9,359 nucleotides of DNA from Brachybacterium sp. (GTDB lineage: Bacteria > Actinomycetota > Actinomycetes > Actinomycetales > Dermabacteraceae). Shown one piece after another: positions 1 to 7,228 of this stretch; within the stretch, counting starts at the first letter, position 1; each line of letters opens with the position of its first letter. The stretch covers positions 1 to 9,359 of the forward strand of contig DAHVRS010000475.1 of the NCBI GenBank assembly GCA_027322375.1. Reading direction: 5' to 3'. The position numbers were made by a program, and so were the translations under genes. The notes beneath the pieces are model-generated. The model was not told where the DNA came from and searched no databases. It saw only the letters and a program-made list of their open reading frames with translations.

Positions 1-3000
1 GACCGGCCCCGGCTGCTGTTCGACTACTTCACCCAGATGTTCGCGCAGGTGACGAACCCGCCGCTGGACGCGCTGCGGGAGGAGATCGTCACCTCCCTCG
101 GCGGCAGCATCGGGCGCTCCCGCAACCTGCTGGACGCGAGCCCCGAGCACGCCCGCCAGCTGTCCCTGCCCTCTCCGGTCCTCGACGGGGACCAGCTCGC
201 TCGGCTCCTCGCCGTCGGCGCCCAGCCGGCCACCTCCGACTTCCGCACCGTGCGCCTGCACGGTCTGTACCCGGTCGCTGGCGGCACCGCCGCGCTCGAG
301 GCACGGCTCGAGCAGCTGTGCGAGGAGGCGGTCACCGCGATCGACGAGGGCGCGACCTTCCTCGTCCTCTCCGACCGCGACACCGACCAGGTCCTCGCCC
401 CGATTCCCTCCCTGCTGCTCACCAGCGCGATCCAGCACCACCTGGTCCGCACCGGGCGGCGCACCTCGGCCGCGCTCGTGGTCGAGGCCGGGGACGTGCG
501 CGAGGTGCACCATGCGGCGCTGCTGATCGCCTTCGGCGCGAGCGCGGTCACGCCCTATCTCGCGATGGAGAGCGTCGAGGAGCTCGTCCACCGCGGCGTG
601 GTCTCCGATCTCACCGCCGAGCAGGCCGTCGCGAACTTCGCCACGGCCCTGGCCAAGGGCGTCCTGAAGATCATGTCGAAGATGGGCATCTCCACCGTCG
701 CCTCTTATCGCGGCGCCCAGACCTTCGAGGCGGTGGGCCTGTCCCAGGAGCTCGTGGACCGCTGGTTCCCCGGCACGATCACCCGTATCGGCGGGATCGG
801 TCTGGACGTCATCGCGGCGGAGACCGCGGCCCGCCACGCGCGCGCCCATCCCGTGGACGGCGTGCACCCGCCCCACCGCGGCCTGCCCGTGGGCGGGGAG
901 TACCAGTGGCGCCGCGAGGGGGAACCGCATCTGTTCACGCCCGAGACCGTCTTCCGCCTCCAGCACTCCACCCGTGAGCGCAGCTATGACGAGTTCCGCC
1001 GCTACACCGACGCGGTCGACGAGCAGCACGAGCAGCTCCTCACCGTGCGCGGCCTGATGCGCCTGCGCACCGAGGGCGCGTGCCCGGTGCCGCTGGACGA
1101 GGTCGAACCGGTCGAGGCGATCACGACGCGCTTCATGACCGGGGCGATGAGCTACGGCTCCATCTCCCAGGAGGCGCACGAGACGCTCGCGATCGCGATG
1201 AACCGCCTGGGCGGCATGTCCAACAGCGGCGAGGGCGGTGAGGACCCCGAACGGCTCCACGACCCCGAGCGGCGCAGCGCGATCAAGCAGATCGCTTCCG
1301 GCCGCTTCGGCGTGACCAGCGAATACCTCACCTTCGCCCGCGACATCCAGATCAAGATGGCGCAGGGCGCGAAGCCCGGCGAGGGCGGCCAGCTGCCAGG
1401 GCACAAGGTCTCCCCGTGGATCGCCCGCACCCGGCACTCCACCCCGGGGATCGGGCTCATCTCCCCGCCCCCGCACCACGACATCTACTCGATCGAGGAC
1501 CTCGCCCAGCTGGTCCACGACGCGAAGAGCGCGAACCCCGCCGCGCGCATCCACGTCAAGCTCGTCTCCCGCTCCGGGGTGGGCACGGTCGCGGCCGGCG
1601 TCTCCAAGGCGCACGCCGACGTCGTTCTCATCTCCGGGCACGACGGCGGCACCGGCGCGAGCCCGCTGAACTCCCTCAAGCACGCCGGCACCCCCTGGGA
1701 GTTGGGACTCGCCGAGACTCAGCAGACCCTGCTGCTGAACGGGCTGCGGGACCGGATCACCGTCCAGGTCGACGGGCAGATGAAGACCGGCCGGGACGTG
1801 GTGATCGCGGCCCTGCTCGGCGCGGAGGAGTACGGCTTCGCGACCGCACCGCTCGTGGTCACCGGATGCGTGATGATGCGGGTCTGCCACCTGGACACCT
1901 GCCCCGTCGGCGTCGCCACGCAGAACCCGGAGCTGCGCGCCCGCTTCGCCGGGAAGGCCGAGCATGTGGTGACCTTCTTCCAGTTCGTCGCGGAGCAGGT
2001 GCGCGAGCACCTCGCCGCGCTGGGGCTGCGCAGCCTCGACGAGGCGATCGGACGCACCGACCTCCTCGGCCTGCGGAGCGACGACCGCGCCCTCACCGAG
2101 CTCGGCCGCGCCAAGCGGGAGGGCCTCGACCTCGAGGCCGTGCTCGCCGCCCCGAGAATCCACCCCGGCGACTTCCCCCGCCGCCGGCGCGGCCAGGACC
2201 ACGGCCTCGCCGAAGCCCCCGACCATCCCTGGATCGCCGCGGCGAGCGCAGTGATCGACCAGGGCACGGGCAGCATCCAGCTGCAGGGCACCGTGCGGAA
2301 CGTGGACCGCAGCGCCGGCACACTGCTCGGCCATGAGGTCACCCGCCGCACCGGCGGCACGGGCCTCGCCGACGACGCGATCGTGCTGGACCTCACCGGC
2401 ACCGGTGGGCAGTCCTTCGGCGCCTTCCTCCCGCGCGGCGTGTCCATGCACCTGCGCGGCGATGCGAACGACTACGTCGGCAAGGGCCTGTCCGGCGGGA
2501 TCATCGCCGTGGGCCACGGCTCCGGCACCGCCCCCTCGCTCACCTCCGCGCCGGTGGCCGGCAACACCTGCGCCTACGGCGCGACCAGCGGCCGCCTCTT
2601 CCTCGCCGGCGCCGCAGGGGAGCGGTTCGGGGTCCGCAACTCCGGGGCGACGCTCGTGGTCGAGGGGATCGGCGACCACGGCGCCGAGTACATGACCGGC
2701 GGCACCGTGCTCGTGCTCGGACCCACCGGACGCAACCTCGGCGCCGGCATGAGCGGCGGCACCCTCTACGTCCTGGACCTCGACCGCGACCGGCTGAACC
2801 CGAAGGACGCCGCCGGCTTCTCGCTCACCCCTGTGCGCGAGGAGCACCGCGAGCAGGTCCTCGGCATCGTCCGCGAGCACGCCCGCCGCACCGGCTCCGA
2901 CCGCGCCGCGGCGCTGCTCGCCGACGAGGAGGAGCTGCTGGGACGACTCACCGAGATCTCCCCGCGCGCCTATCTCACCGTCACCGCGATCCGGCAGGAC

Positions 3001-3072
3001 GCGGCGGCGCGGGGGATCGACCCCGATGCGAACGATGTCTGGAACGAGATCATGGAGGCCACCCATGGCTGA
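1..3072 (+). CDS. gltB: Glutamate synthase (GOGAT) large subunit, 5'-truncated by the window edge
   Basis: This is the large (alpha) subunit of NADPH-dependent glutamate synthase. With GltD it converts glutamine and 2-oxoglutarate into two glutamates in the cytoplasm. The frame is open from base 1, reading DRPRLLFDYFTQ before the first ATG at 37. The gene therefore starts outside the window, and that ATG is internal. The fragment has 1023 residues against about 1500 for the family, so the N-terminal glutamine amidotransferase domain and part of the central domain are missing. The FMN/synthase domain covers roughly fragment residues 360-725, including MSYGSISQEAHE near residue 382 and SGHDGGTGASP. 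The 3Fe-4S cluster cysteines follow as C-x5-C-x4-C (codons at 1867, 1885, 1900; CVMMRVCHLDTC). The C-terminal GXGXG beta-helix covers about residues 755-970, with glycine-rich repeats such as GKGLSGG and GAGMSGG. The reading frame is intact to its stop inside gltD. Identification is very secure. Confidence 0.97.
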   Translation, partial: DRPRLLFDYFTQMFAQVTNPPLDALREEIVTSLGGSIGRSRNLLDASPEHARQLSLPSPVLDGDQLARLLAVGAQPATSDFRTVRLHGLYPVAGGTAALEARLEQLCEEAVTAIDEGATFLVLSDRDTDQVLAPIPSLLLTSAIQHHLVRTGRRTSAALVVEAGDVREVHHAALLIAFGASAVTPYLAMESVEELVHRGVVSDLTAEQAVANFATALAKGVLKIMSKMGISTVASYRGAQTFEAVGLSQELVDRWFPGTITRIGGIGLDVIAAETAARHARAHPVDGVHPPHRGLPVGGEYQWRREGEPHLFTPETVFRLQHSTRERSYDEFRRYTDAVDEQHEQLLTVRGLMRLRTEGACPVPLDEVEPVEAITTRFMTGAMSYGSISQEAHETLAIAMNRLGGMSNSGEGGEDPERLHDPERRSAIKQIASGRFGVTSEYLTFARDIQIKMAQGAKPGEGGQLPGHKVSPWIARTRHSTPGIGLISPPPHHDIYSIEDLAQLVHDAKSANPAARIHVKLVSRSGVGTVAAGVSKAHADVVLISGHDGGTGASPLNSLKHAGTPWELGLAETQQTLLLNGLRDRITVQVDGQMKTGRDVVIAALLGAEEYGFATAPLVVTGCVMMRVCHLDTCPVGVATQNPELRARFAGKAEHVVTFFQFVAEQVREHLAALGLRSLDEAIGRTDLLGLRSDDRALTELGRAKREGLDLEAVLAAPRIHPGDFPRRRRGQDHGLAEAPDHPWIAAASAVIDQGTGSIQLQGTVRNVDRSAGTLLGHEVTRRTGGTGLADDAIVLDLTGTGGQSFGAFLPRGVSMHLRGDANDYVGKGLSGGIIAVGHGSGTAPSLTSAPVAGNTCAYGATSGRLFLAGAAGERFGVRNSGATLVVEGIGDHGAEYMTGGTVLVLGPTGRNLGAGMSGGTLYVLDLDRDRLNPKDAAGFSLTPVREEHREQVLGIVREHARRTGSDRAAALLADEEELLGRLTEISPRAYLTVTAIRQDAAARGIDPDANDVWNEIMEATHG
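3054..3058 (+). promoter_or_regulatory. Ribosome binding site of gltD inside gltB
   Basis: GGAGG lies 6 nt before the ATG at 3065 and within the last codons of gltB. It decides the gltD start. The in-frame ATG at 3026 would add 13 residues that are unlike GltD and sit deeper inside gltB. Confidence 0.7.
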
Positions 3073-4543
3073 TCCCCGAGGATTCCTGCGCACCCGCGAC
3101 CGCGAGCTGCCCGCCCGTCGGCCCGTGCCCGTGCGCCTGATGGACTGGCGCGAGGTGTACGAGGCCCGCGAGAAGGGGACCCTCTCGGTCGTCTCCCGCC
3201 AGGCAGGACGCTGCATGGACTGCGGCATCCCCTTCTGCCACCAGGGCTGCCCGCTGGGGAACCTCATCCCCGAGTGGAACGACCTCGTCTACCGCGACGA
3301 CTGGCAGCAGGCCAGCGAGCGCCTCCACGCCACGAACAACTTCCCCGAGTTCACCGGCCGCGCCTGCCCCGCCCCCTGCGAGTCCAGCTGCGTGCTCGGC
3401 ATCAACCAGCCGCCCGTGACCATCAAGAACGTCGAGGTCTCGATCATCGACCGGGCCTTCGAGGAGGGGTGGGTCCAGCCCATCGCCCCCACCCGCCAGA
3501 CCGGCCGCTCCGTCGCCGTGGTCGGATCCGGTCCTGCCGGCCTCGCCGCCGCCCAGCAGCTCACCCGCGCCGGGCACACCGTGGTCGTGCTGGAGCGCGA
3601 TGACCGCCTCGGCGGCCTGCTGCGCTACGGCATCCCCGAGTTCAAGCTCGAGAAGCGCCACGTGGACCGCCGTCTGCAGCAGATGCGCGACGAGGGCACC
3701 CGCTTCCGCACCGGCGTCGACGTGGGCGGCACGGGGGAGGGGGCGCTCTCCGTCGAGGAGCTGCGCACCCGCTTCGATGCCGTCGTGCTCGCCACAGGGG
3801 CGAGCGTCCCGCGCGAGCTCGCCGTCCCCGGACGGGACGCACGCGGCATCCATTCCGCGATGGAGTACCTCACCCAGGCGAACCGGCTCGTGGAGGGCGA
3901 TGCCCTGTCCGCGCCGATCTCCGCCGCGGGCAGGGACGTCGTGATCATCGGCGGCGGCGACACCGGCGCGGACTGCCTCGGCACCGCGCTGCGCCAGGGC
4001 GCCCGCTCCGTCACCACCCTCGCGATCGGCACCCAGCCGCCCAGCGAGCGCGACGCCACCCAGCCCTGGCCCACCCACCCGGTCCTCTTCGAGGTCTCCA
4101 CCGCCCACGAGGAGGGCGGGCAGCGCTCCTATCTCGCCTCCACCACCGGGTTCGAGGTCGACGCCGACGGCGCGGTGACGGGCCTGCACGTGGCCCGCAC
4201 CGGATTCGAGGGCGGGCGCCGCGTGCCCACCCCGGGCACCGACACGATCCTGCCCGCGGACCTCGTGCTGATCGCGATGGGCTTCACCGGCGCGCGCGAG
4301 GAGGGCCTGATGGCCGATCTGGGCGTGGCGATGACCCCGCGCGGCACCGTCGAGCACGGCGAGAGCTGGGAGACCTCGGTGCCGGGCGTATTCACCGCCG
4401 GTGACTGCGCCCGCGGGCAGAGCCTCATCGTGTGGGCGATCGCGGAGGGGCGCTCCTGCGCCGCGGCCGTCGATGAGCACCTGATGGGAGGCACTTCTCT
4501 GCCCGCCCCGGTGAGTCCGGGCGAGAAGCCTGTCACAGTATGA
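3065..4543 (+). CDS. gltD: Glutamate synthase (GOGAT) small subunit
   Basis: This is the beta subunit of glutamate synthase. It oxidises NADPH and passes electrons through FAD and iron-sulfur clusters to the FMN of GltB. The predicted product has 492 residues, normal for the family. The N-terminal ferredoxin-like part has cysteines at 50, 53, 58 and 62 (CMDCGIPFCHQGC) and at 101, 105 and 109 (CPAPCESSC), which are the expected 4Fe-4S ligands. The FAD-binding Rossmann motif is GSGPAG at 154-159, followed by GGLLRYGIPEFKL. The NADPH-binding motif is GGGDTG at 296-301. The C-terminal FAD motif is GVFTAGDCARGQSLIVWA, around residue 446. The start at 3065 begins MADPRGFLRTR, has a good Shine-Dalgarno, and overlaps the gltB stop by 8 bp. 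That overlap implies one mRNA and translational coupling, which suits a fixed subunit ratio. Other members of this fold (dihydropyrimidine dehydrogenase, NADPH-ferredoxin reductase-like proteins) are excluded by the pairing with gltB. Confidence 0.97.
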   Translation: MADPRGFLRTRDRELPARRPVPVRLMDWREVYEAREKGTLSVVSRQAGRCMDCGIPFCHQGCPLGNLIPEWNDLVYRDDWQQASERLHATNNFPEFTGRACPAPCESSCVLGINQPPVTIKNVEVSIIDRAFEEGWVQPIAPTRQTGRSVAVVGSGPAGLAAAQQLTRAGHTVVVLERDDRLGGLLRYGIPEFKLEKRHVDRRLQQMRDEGTRFRTGVDVGGTGEGALSVEELRTRFDAVVLATGASVPRELAVPGRDARGIHSAMEYLTQANRLVEGDALSAPISAAGRDVVIIGGGDTGADCLGTALRQGARSVTTLAIGTQPPSERDATQPWPTHPVLFEVSTAHEEGGQRSYLASTTGFEVDADGAVTGLHVARTGFEGGRRVPTPGTDTILPADLVLIAMGFTGAREEGLMADLGVAMTPRGTVEHGESWETSVPGVFTAGDCARGQSLIVWAIAEGRSCAAAVDEHLMGGTSLPAPVSPGEKPVTV

Positions 4544-4604
4544 AAGACTAGGTCCTGAACACGCGACGCTGCGGCTCCTCCGCTGCGCTCGCGCGCGTGC
4601 CACG

Positions 4605-4616
4605 GGGCCGCGGCCC
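4605..4616. other. 12-bp perfect palindrome in the gltD-pyk gap
   Basis: GGGCCGCGGCCC is its own reverse complement. It lies 29 bp upstream of the pyk start in the 102-bp gap between gltD and pyk. It has no loop as DNA, so it could be a protein-binding dyad, or it could be chance in GC-rich DNA. A weaker hairpin lies at 4571-4583 (GCGG, 5-nt loop, CCGC). No T tract follows either, so neither is a clear gltD terminator, and no convincing pyk promoter is visible. Confidence 0.3.
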
Positions 4617-4645
4617 TCACAACACGAACAACAAGATGGGTTGAC

Positions 4646-6115
4646 ATGCGCAAAGCGAAGATCGTCTGCACACTCGGTCCCGCGACCGACACCTACGAGC
4701 AGATCCGGACGCTGATCGACGCCGGGATGAACGTGGCGCGGATGAATCTCAGCCACGGCACGCACGAGGATCACGAGAAGGTGTACGCGAACATCCGCCG
4801 CGCCTCCGAGGACCTCGGCAAGAACGTCGCCGTGCTGGTCGACCTCCAGGGGCCGAAGATCCGCCTCGGCAACTTCGCGGACGGCCCCCACCGTCTCGAG
4901 GTCGGCGACACCTTCATCATCACCACAGACGACATCGTCGGCACGAAGGAGCGGGTCTCGACCACCTTCAAGGGCCTCCCGGGCGACTGCCGCCCCGGCG
5001 ATGTGCTCCTGATCGACGACGGCAAGGTCTCGGTGCGCGTCACCGATGTCACCGACACCGACGTCACCACCGTCGTGGAGGTCCCCGGCCCGGTCTCGAA
5101 CCACAAGGGCATCAACCTCCCGGGCGTGGCCGTCTCCGTCCCCGCCATGAGCGAGAAGGACATCGCGGACCTCCGCTGGGGCCTCGCCCTCGGCGCGGAC
5201 CTCATCGCCCTGTCCTTCGTGCGCGACGCGCACGACATGGACGACGTCCTGCGCATCATGCAGGAGGAGGGCCGCCGCGTCCCCGTCATCGCGAAGATCG
5301 AGAAGCCGCAGGCCGTCCGCGCCCTGCGCTCCATCGTCGGCGCCTTCGACGGCATCATGGTCGCCCGCGGCGACCTCGGTGTGGAGCTCCCGCTCGAGCA
5401 GGTCCCGCTCGTGCAGAAGCGCGCGATCGAGCTGGCCCGCCGCAACGCGAAGCCCGTCATCGTCGCCACCCAGGTGCTCGAGTCGATGATCGAGAACCCG
5501 CGCCCCACCCGCGCCGAGGCCTCGGACTGCGCCAACGCGATCCTCGACGGCGCCGACGCGGTCATGCTCTCGGGCGAGACCAGCGTGGGCAAGTATCCCT
5601 TCGAGGCGGTGCGCACCATGGCGCGCATCGTCACCAACACGGAGAAGAACGGCGCCGACCGCATCCTCCCGCTGGGCACCATCCCGCACACCCGCGGTGG
5701 TGCGATCACCCGCGCGGCCGCCGAGATCGGTGACCAGCTCTCCGCCCAGTACCTGGTGACCTTCACCGAGTCCGGCGACACCGCGCGCCGCCTCTCCCGC
5801 CTGCGCCCGACCATCCCGCTGCTGGCCCTGACCCCGTACCCCGAGGTCGCCCGCCAGCTGTCCCTCACCTGGGGCACCGAGGCGCACCTGGTCCCCATGC
5901 AGGAGAACACCGACGCGATGATCACCGTCGTCGACAACCTGCTGCGCGAGCAGAAGGGCCTGCAGAAGAACGACCTCGTCGTCGTCGCGGCCGGTTCGCC
6001 CCCCGGCGTCCACGGCTCGACCAACACGCTGCGCGTCCACCGCATCGGCGACCTCGACGGCACCGAGTCGGCCCGCATCGAGGCCGACCGCATCGCGGCC
6101 GGCCCGCAGGGCTGA
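4646..6115 (+). CDS. pyk: Pyruvate kinase
   Basis: This enzyme transfers phosphate from phosphoenolpyruvate to ADP, giving pyruvate and ATP in the last step of glycolysis. It is normally a cytoplasmic homotetramer. The product has 489 residues, a typical bacterial length. It opens with MRKAKIVCTLGPA and NVARMNLSHG, the PEP/nucleotide side of the TIM barrel. The lidded B domain occupies about residues 70-170. The signature IAKIEKPQA carries the catalytic lysine K217, followed by the metal-binding GDLGVE with D243. ATQVLESM and the MLSGETSVGKYP segment follow. The C-terminal regulatory domain runs from about residue 345 to the end. The ATG at 4646 is chosen because the protein then starts exactly at the conserved N-terminus. 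Its Shine-Dalgarno is poor (AAGATGGG, 4634-4640 region). The 102-bp gap from gltD suggests it may have its own promoter. I see no family-defining residue missing. Confidence 0.97.
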   Translation: MRKAKIVCTLGPATDTYEQIRTLIDAGMNVARMNLSHGTHEDHEKVYANIRRASEDLGKNVAVLVDLQGPKIRLGNFADGPHRLEVGDTFIITTDDIVGTKERVSTTFKGLPGDCRPGDVLLIDDGKVSVRVTDVTDTDVTTVVEVPGPVSNHKGINLPGVAVSVPAMSEKDIADLRWGLALGADLIALSFVRDAHDMDDVLRIMQEEGRRVPVIAKIEKPQAVRALRSIVGAFDGIMVARGDLGVELPLEQVPLVQKRAIELARRNAKPVIVATQVLESMIENPRPTRAEASDCANAILDGADAVMLSGETSVGKYPFEAVRTMARIVTNTEKNGADRILPLGTIPHTRGGAITRAAAEIGDQLSAQYLVTFTESGDTARRLSRLRPTIPLLALTPYPEVARQLSLTWGTEAHLVPMQENTDAMITVVDNLLREQKGLQKNDLVVVAAGSPPGVHGSTNTLRVHRIGDLDGTESARIEADRIAAGPQG

Positions 6116-6128
6116 CGCGAGACTGAGC

Positions 6129-6167
6129 GGAGAGACCCGCGCCACTAGGGGGTGCGGAGATCTCTCT
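6129..6167 (+). terminator. Imperfect hairpin just after pyk
   Basis: This begins 14 nt after the pyk stop. GGAGAGA (6129-6135) can pair with TCTCTCT (6161-6167, one G-T). Inside it CCGCGCC (6137-6143) pairs with GGTGCGG (6151-6157) through one G-T wobble. The loop is 7 nt (ACTAGGG), and there is a 3-nt bulge on the right arm. There is no T run. It could be a first terminator or a 3'-end stabilising structure. The fold was read by eye, not computed. Confidence 0.45.
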
Positions 6168-6172
6168 CACGA

Positions 6173-6211
6173 CGACGGCGCCCGGGACCGACATGGTCCC
6201 GGGCGCCGTCG
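6173..6211. terminator. Strong perfect hairpin between pyk and tRNA-Leu, probable bidirectional terminator
   Basis: The arms at 6173-6189 and 6195-6211 are perfectly complementary over 17 bp, with a 5-nt loop (GACAT). The stem core is GGCGCCCGGGACC against its complement. It lies between two convergent genes, 58 nt after the pyk stop and 45 nt beyond the 3' end of the tRNA-Leu gene. It can therefore end transcripts from both sides. Only short T-containing sequence follows on the + strand (CGTTCTC) and none on the other, as is common for actinobacterial terminators. Confidence 0.85.
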
Positions 6212-6255
6212 CGTTCTCGGCCGACGTGTTCTCTGCCGTTGCGCTTGTGCAGCAG

Positions 6256-6338
6256 TACCGGGTGCGGGACTCGAACCCGCACGCCCTCGCGGACAGCGCA
6301 TTTTGAGTGCGCCGCGTCTACCATTCCGCCAACCCGGC
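6256..6338 (-). tRNA. tRNA-Leu with CAA anticodon
   Basis: Read on the minus strand, the 83-nt gene folds as a class II tRNA. The acceptor stem is GCCGGGT with ACCCGGT. The D stem is GCG/CGC with GGTAGA in the loop. The anticodon stem is GCGCA/TGCGC around the loop CTCAAAA. The anticodon CAA (plus-strand 6303-6305) reads UUG. A 15-nt variable arm (GTCC, GCGA loop, GGGC) is typical of leucine tRNAs. The T arm is GCGGG/CCCGC with loop TTCGAGT. The discriminator is A73, as expected for leucine. CCA is not encoded, since CTGCT follows, so it must be added enzymatically. The acceptor stem ends in a G1-U72 wobble pair. The gene faces away from pdtaR and towards the hairpin at 6173-6211. Confidence 0.95.
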
Positions 6339-6364
6339 CTGGCCCCCGGAGCGGAGGCCTGGAT

Positions 6365-6370
6365 TAGGAT
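6365..6370 (+). promoter_or_regulatory. Possible -10 element for pdtaR
   Basis: TAGGAT fits the TANNNT pattern of actinobacterial housekeeping -10 boxes, and it lies in the 109-bp gap between tRNA-Leu and pdtaR. It would give a leader of about 70 nt before the ATG at 6448. No matching -35 is visible at the usual distance, so the call is tentative. The opposite strand of the same stretch offers TATCCT as a -10 for the tRNA gene, also without a clear -35. Confidence 0.3.
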
Positions 6371-6399
6371 ACCGCTGATGACCACCGGCCTCTGCCGCG

Positions 6400-6416
6400 T
6401 GGGTGCTGCTCACCCA
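6400..6416 (+). other. Leader hairpin upstream of pdtaR
   Basis: TGGGTG and CACCCA form a perfect 6-bp stem with a 5-nt loop (CTGCT). The self-complementary GGGGCCCC follows at 6422-6429. Both lie in the presumed pdtaR leader, 18-48 nt before the start codon. They may affect mRNA stability or translation. No function can be read from sequence alone. Confidence 0.35.
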
Positions 6417-6447
6417 GGCGCGGGGCCCCTCCGAGACACAGGGCGAC

Positions 6448-7098
6448 ATGACTGACGACACCACTTCCCTTCCCGACGACGCCCAGGACGACCTGCTCCC
6501 CGGCGAGGGCGTCCCGCGCCGCACCGCCGTGGTCGCCGAGGACGAGTCCCTCATCCGCATGGACATCGTCGAGACCCTCACCGAGGCCGGCTTCGAGGTC
6601 CTCGCAGCCGTCGGCGACGGCGAGAGCGCCGTGGCCAAGGCGCGCGAGCTGCGCCCCGACATCGTGGTGATGGACGTGAAGATGCCGCAGACCGACGGCG
6701 TCACCGCGGCCGAGCGGATCGGCGAGGAGAACCTCGCCCCCGTCGTGATGCTCACCGCGTTCTCGCAGGCCGAGCTCGTCGAGCGGGCCCGTGACGCGGG
6801 TGCGATGGCGTACGTCGTCAAGCCCTTCACTCCGGCGGACCTGCTGCCCGCGATCGAGATCGCGATCTCGCGCTACCAGCAGATCACGCAGCTCGAGTCC
6901 GAGATCGCCGATCTCGGCGAGCGGTTCGAGACCCGCAAGCGCGTGGACCGCGCCAAGGGTCTGCTGCAGACCAACATGGGCCTGTCCGAGCCCGAGGCCT
7001 TCCGCTGGATCCAGAAGACTTCCATGGACCGCCGCCTCACCATGCGCGAGGTCGCGGACGCCGTCGTCGACCAGCTCGGCGGCCAGGGCAAGGACTGA
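6448..7098 (+). CDS. pdtaR: Response regulator with RNA-binding ANTAR domain, PdtaR type
   Basis: This is a cytoplasmic response regulator. PdtaR family members are phosphorylated by the histidine kinase PdtaS and act by binding RNA, usually as antiterminators or translation regulators, rather than DNA. The product has 216 residues. The receiver domain (about 25-140) has the acidic pocket E31/D32, phospho-acceptor D76 (IVVMDVKMP), T103 (VMLTAFS) and K125 (VVKPF), so all the phosphorylation residues are present. A short coiled coil (about 143-165) leads into the ANTAR domain (about 149-211), with ETRKRVDRAKGLLQ and EAFRWIQKTSMDRR. The similarity to Mycobacterium tuberculosis Rv1626 (remembered) is strong over the whole length. 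The ATG at 6448 is preferred over the in-frame GTG at 6403, because the extra 15 residues look unlike the family and overlap a hairpin. The Shine-Dalgarno (AGGG) is weak. No kinase gene is adjacent, as is usual for this pair. Confidence 0.93.
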   Translation: MTDDTTSLPDDAQDDLLPGEGVPRRTAVVAEDESLIRMDIVETLTEAGFEVLAAVGDGESAVAKARELRPDIVVMDVKMPQTDGVTAAERIGEENLAPVVMLTAFSQAELVERARDAGAMAYVVKPFTPADLLPAIEIAISRYQQITQLESEIADLGERFETRKRVDRAKGLLQTNMGLSEPEAFRWIQKTSMDRRLTMREVADAVVDQLGGQGKD

Positions 7099-7116
7099 CC
7101 TCGCCCGGCGCGGCCG

Positions 7117-7130
7117 GCCCGGCAGCGGGC
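7117..7130 (+). terminator. Small hairpin after pdtaR, weak terminator candidate
   Basis: GCCCG, a 4-nt loop (GCAG) and CGGGC form a 5-bp GC stem starting 19 nt after the pdtaR stop. No T tract follows. It may only attenuate transcription or be incidental in GC-rich sequence. Whether the lipoprotein gene downstream shares the pdtaR transcript cannot be settled from the sequence. Confidence 0.25.
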
Positions 7131-7185
7131 ACGGTCGCGCCCGCACGCAGCGCCCGCGCACCGACAGCGCAGCTCGCGTGCATCC

Positions 7186-7223
7186 AGGGGGCATCAGGGG
7201 GAGAGGTCACAAGGGGGACCGGG
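7186..7223 (+). repeat. Three AGGGGG tracts plus GGG in the lipoprotein leader; possible G-quadruplex
   Basis: AGGGGG occurs at 7186-7191, 7196-7201 and 7212-7217, and a further GGG lies at 7221-7223. The first two are part of a short direct repeat, CATC(C)AGGGGG. Four G runs with loops of about 5, 11 and 3 nt meet the simple pattern for a G-quadruplex, and they end 5 nt before the lipoprotein start codon. The third tract may also act as a distant Shine-Dalgarno, with 11 nt between it and the ATG. Confidence 0.4.
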
Positions 7224-7228
7224 CGAGG

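Noticed and set aside
4641..4646. TTGACA, a perfect -35 consensus.
   Set aside because: It overlaps the pyk start codon. A promoter there would begin inside pyk, and no -10 box lies 16-18 nt downstream.
3050..6145. A 1031-codon open frame on the minus strand opposite gltD and pyk.
   Set aside because: It is the antisense of two certain genes. Long stop-free antisense frames are expected at this GC content. The translation is low-complexity Gly/Ala/Arg/Asp/His-rich with no recognisable domain, and it runs through the gltD-pyk gap and across gene boundaries.
6137..6157. Inner hairpin after pyk considered as an ANTAR-protein RNA target because pdtaR is nearby.
   Set aside because: The loop is ACTAGGG (7 nt), not a hexaloop with A1 and G4, and there is no matching second hairpin of that type.
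6403..6447. GTG start that would lengthen pdtaR by 15 residues.
   Set aside because: The extension is unlike the family N-terminus, lacks a Shine-Dalgarno and sits in a hairpin. The ATG at 6448 fits better.
6791..7228. Upstream extension of the lipoprotein frame overlapping pdtaR.
   Set aside because: This stretch is the +1-frame shadow of the pdtaR ANTAR region plus the leader. The signal peptide and lipobox fix the start at 7229.
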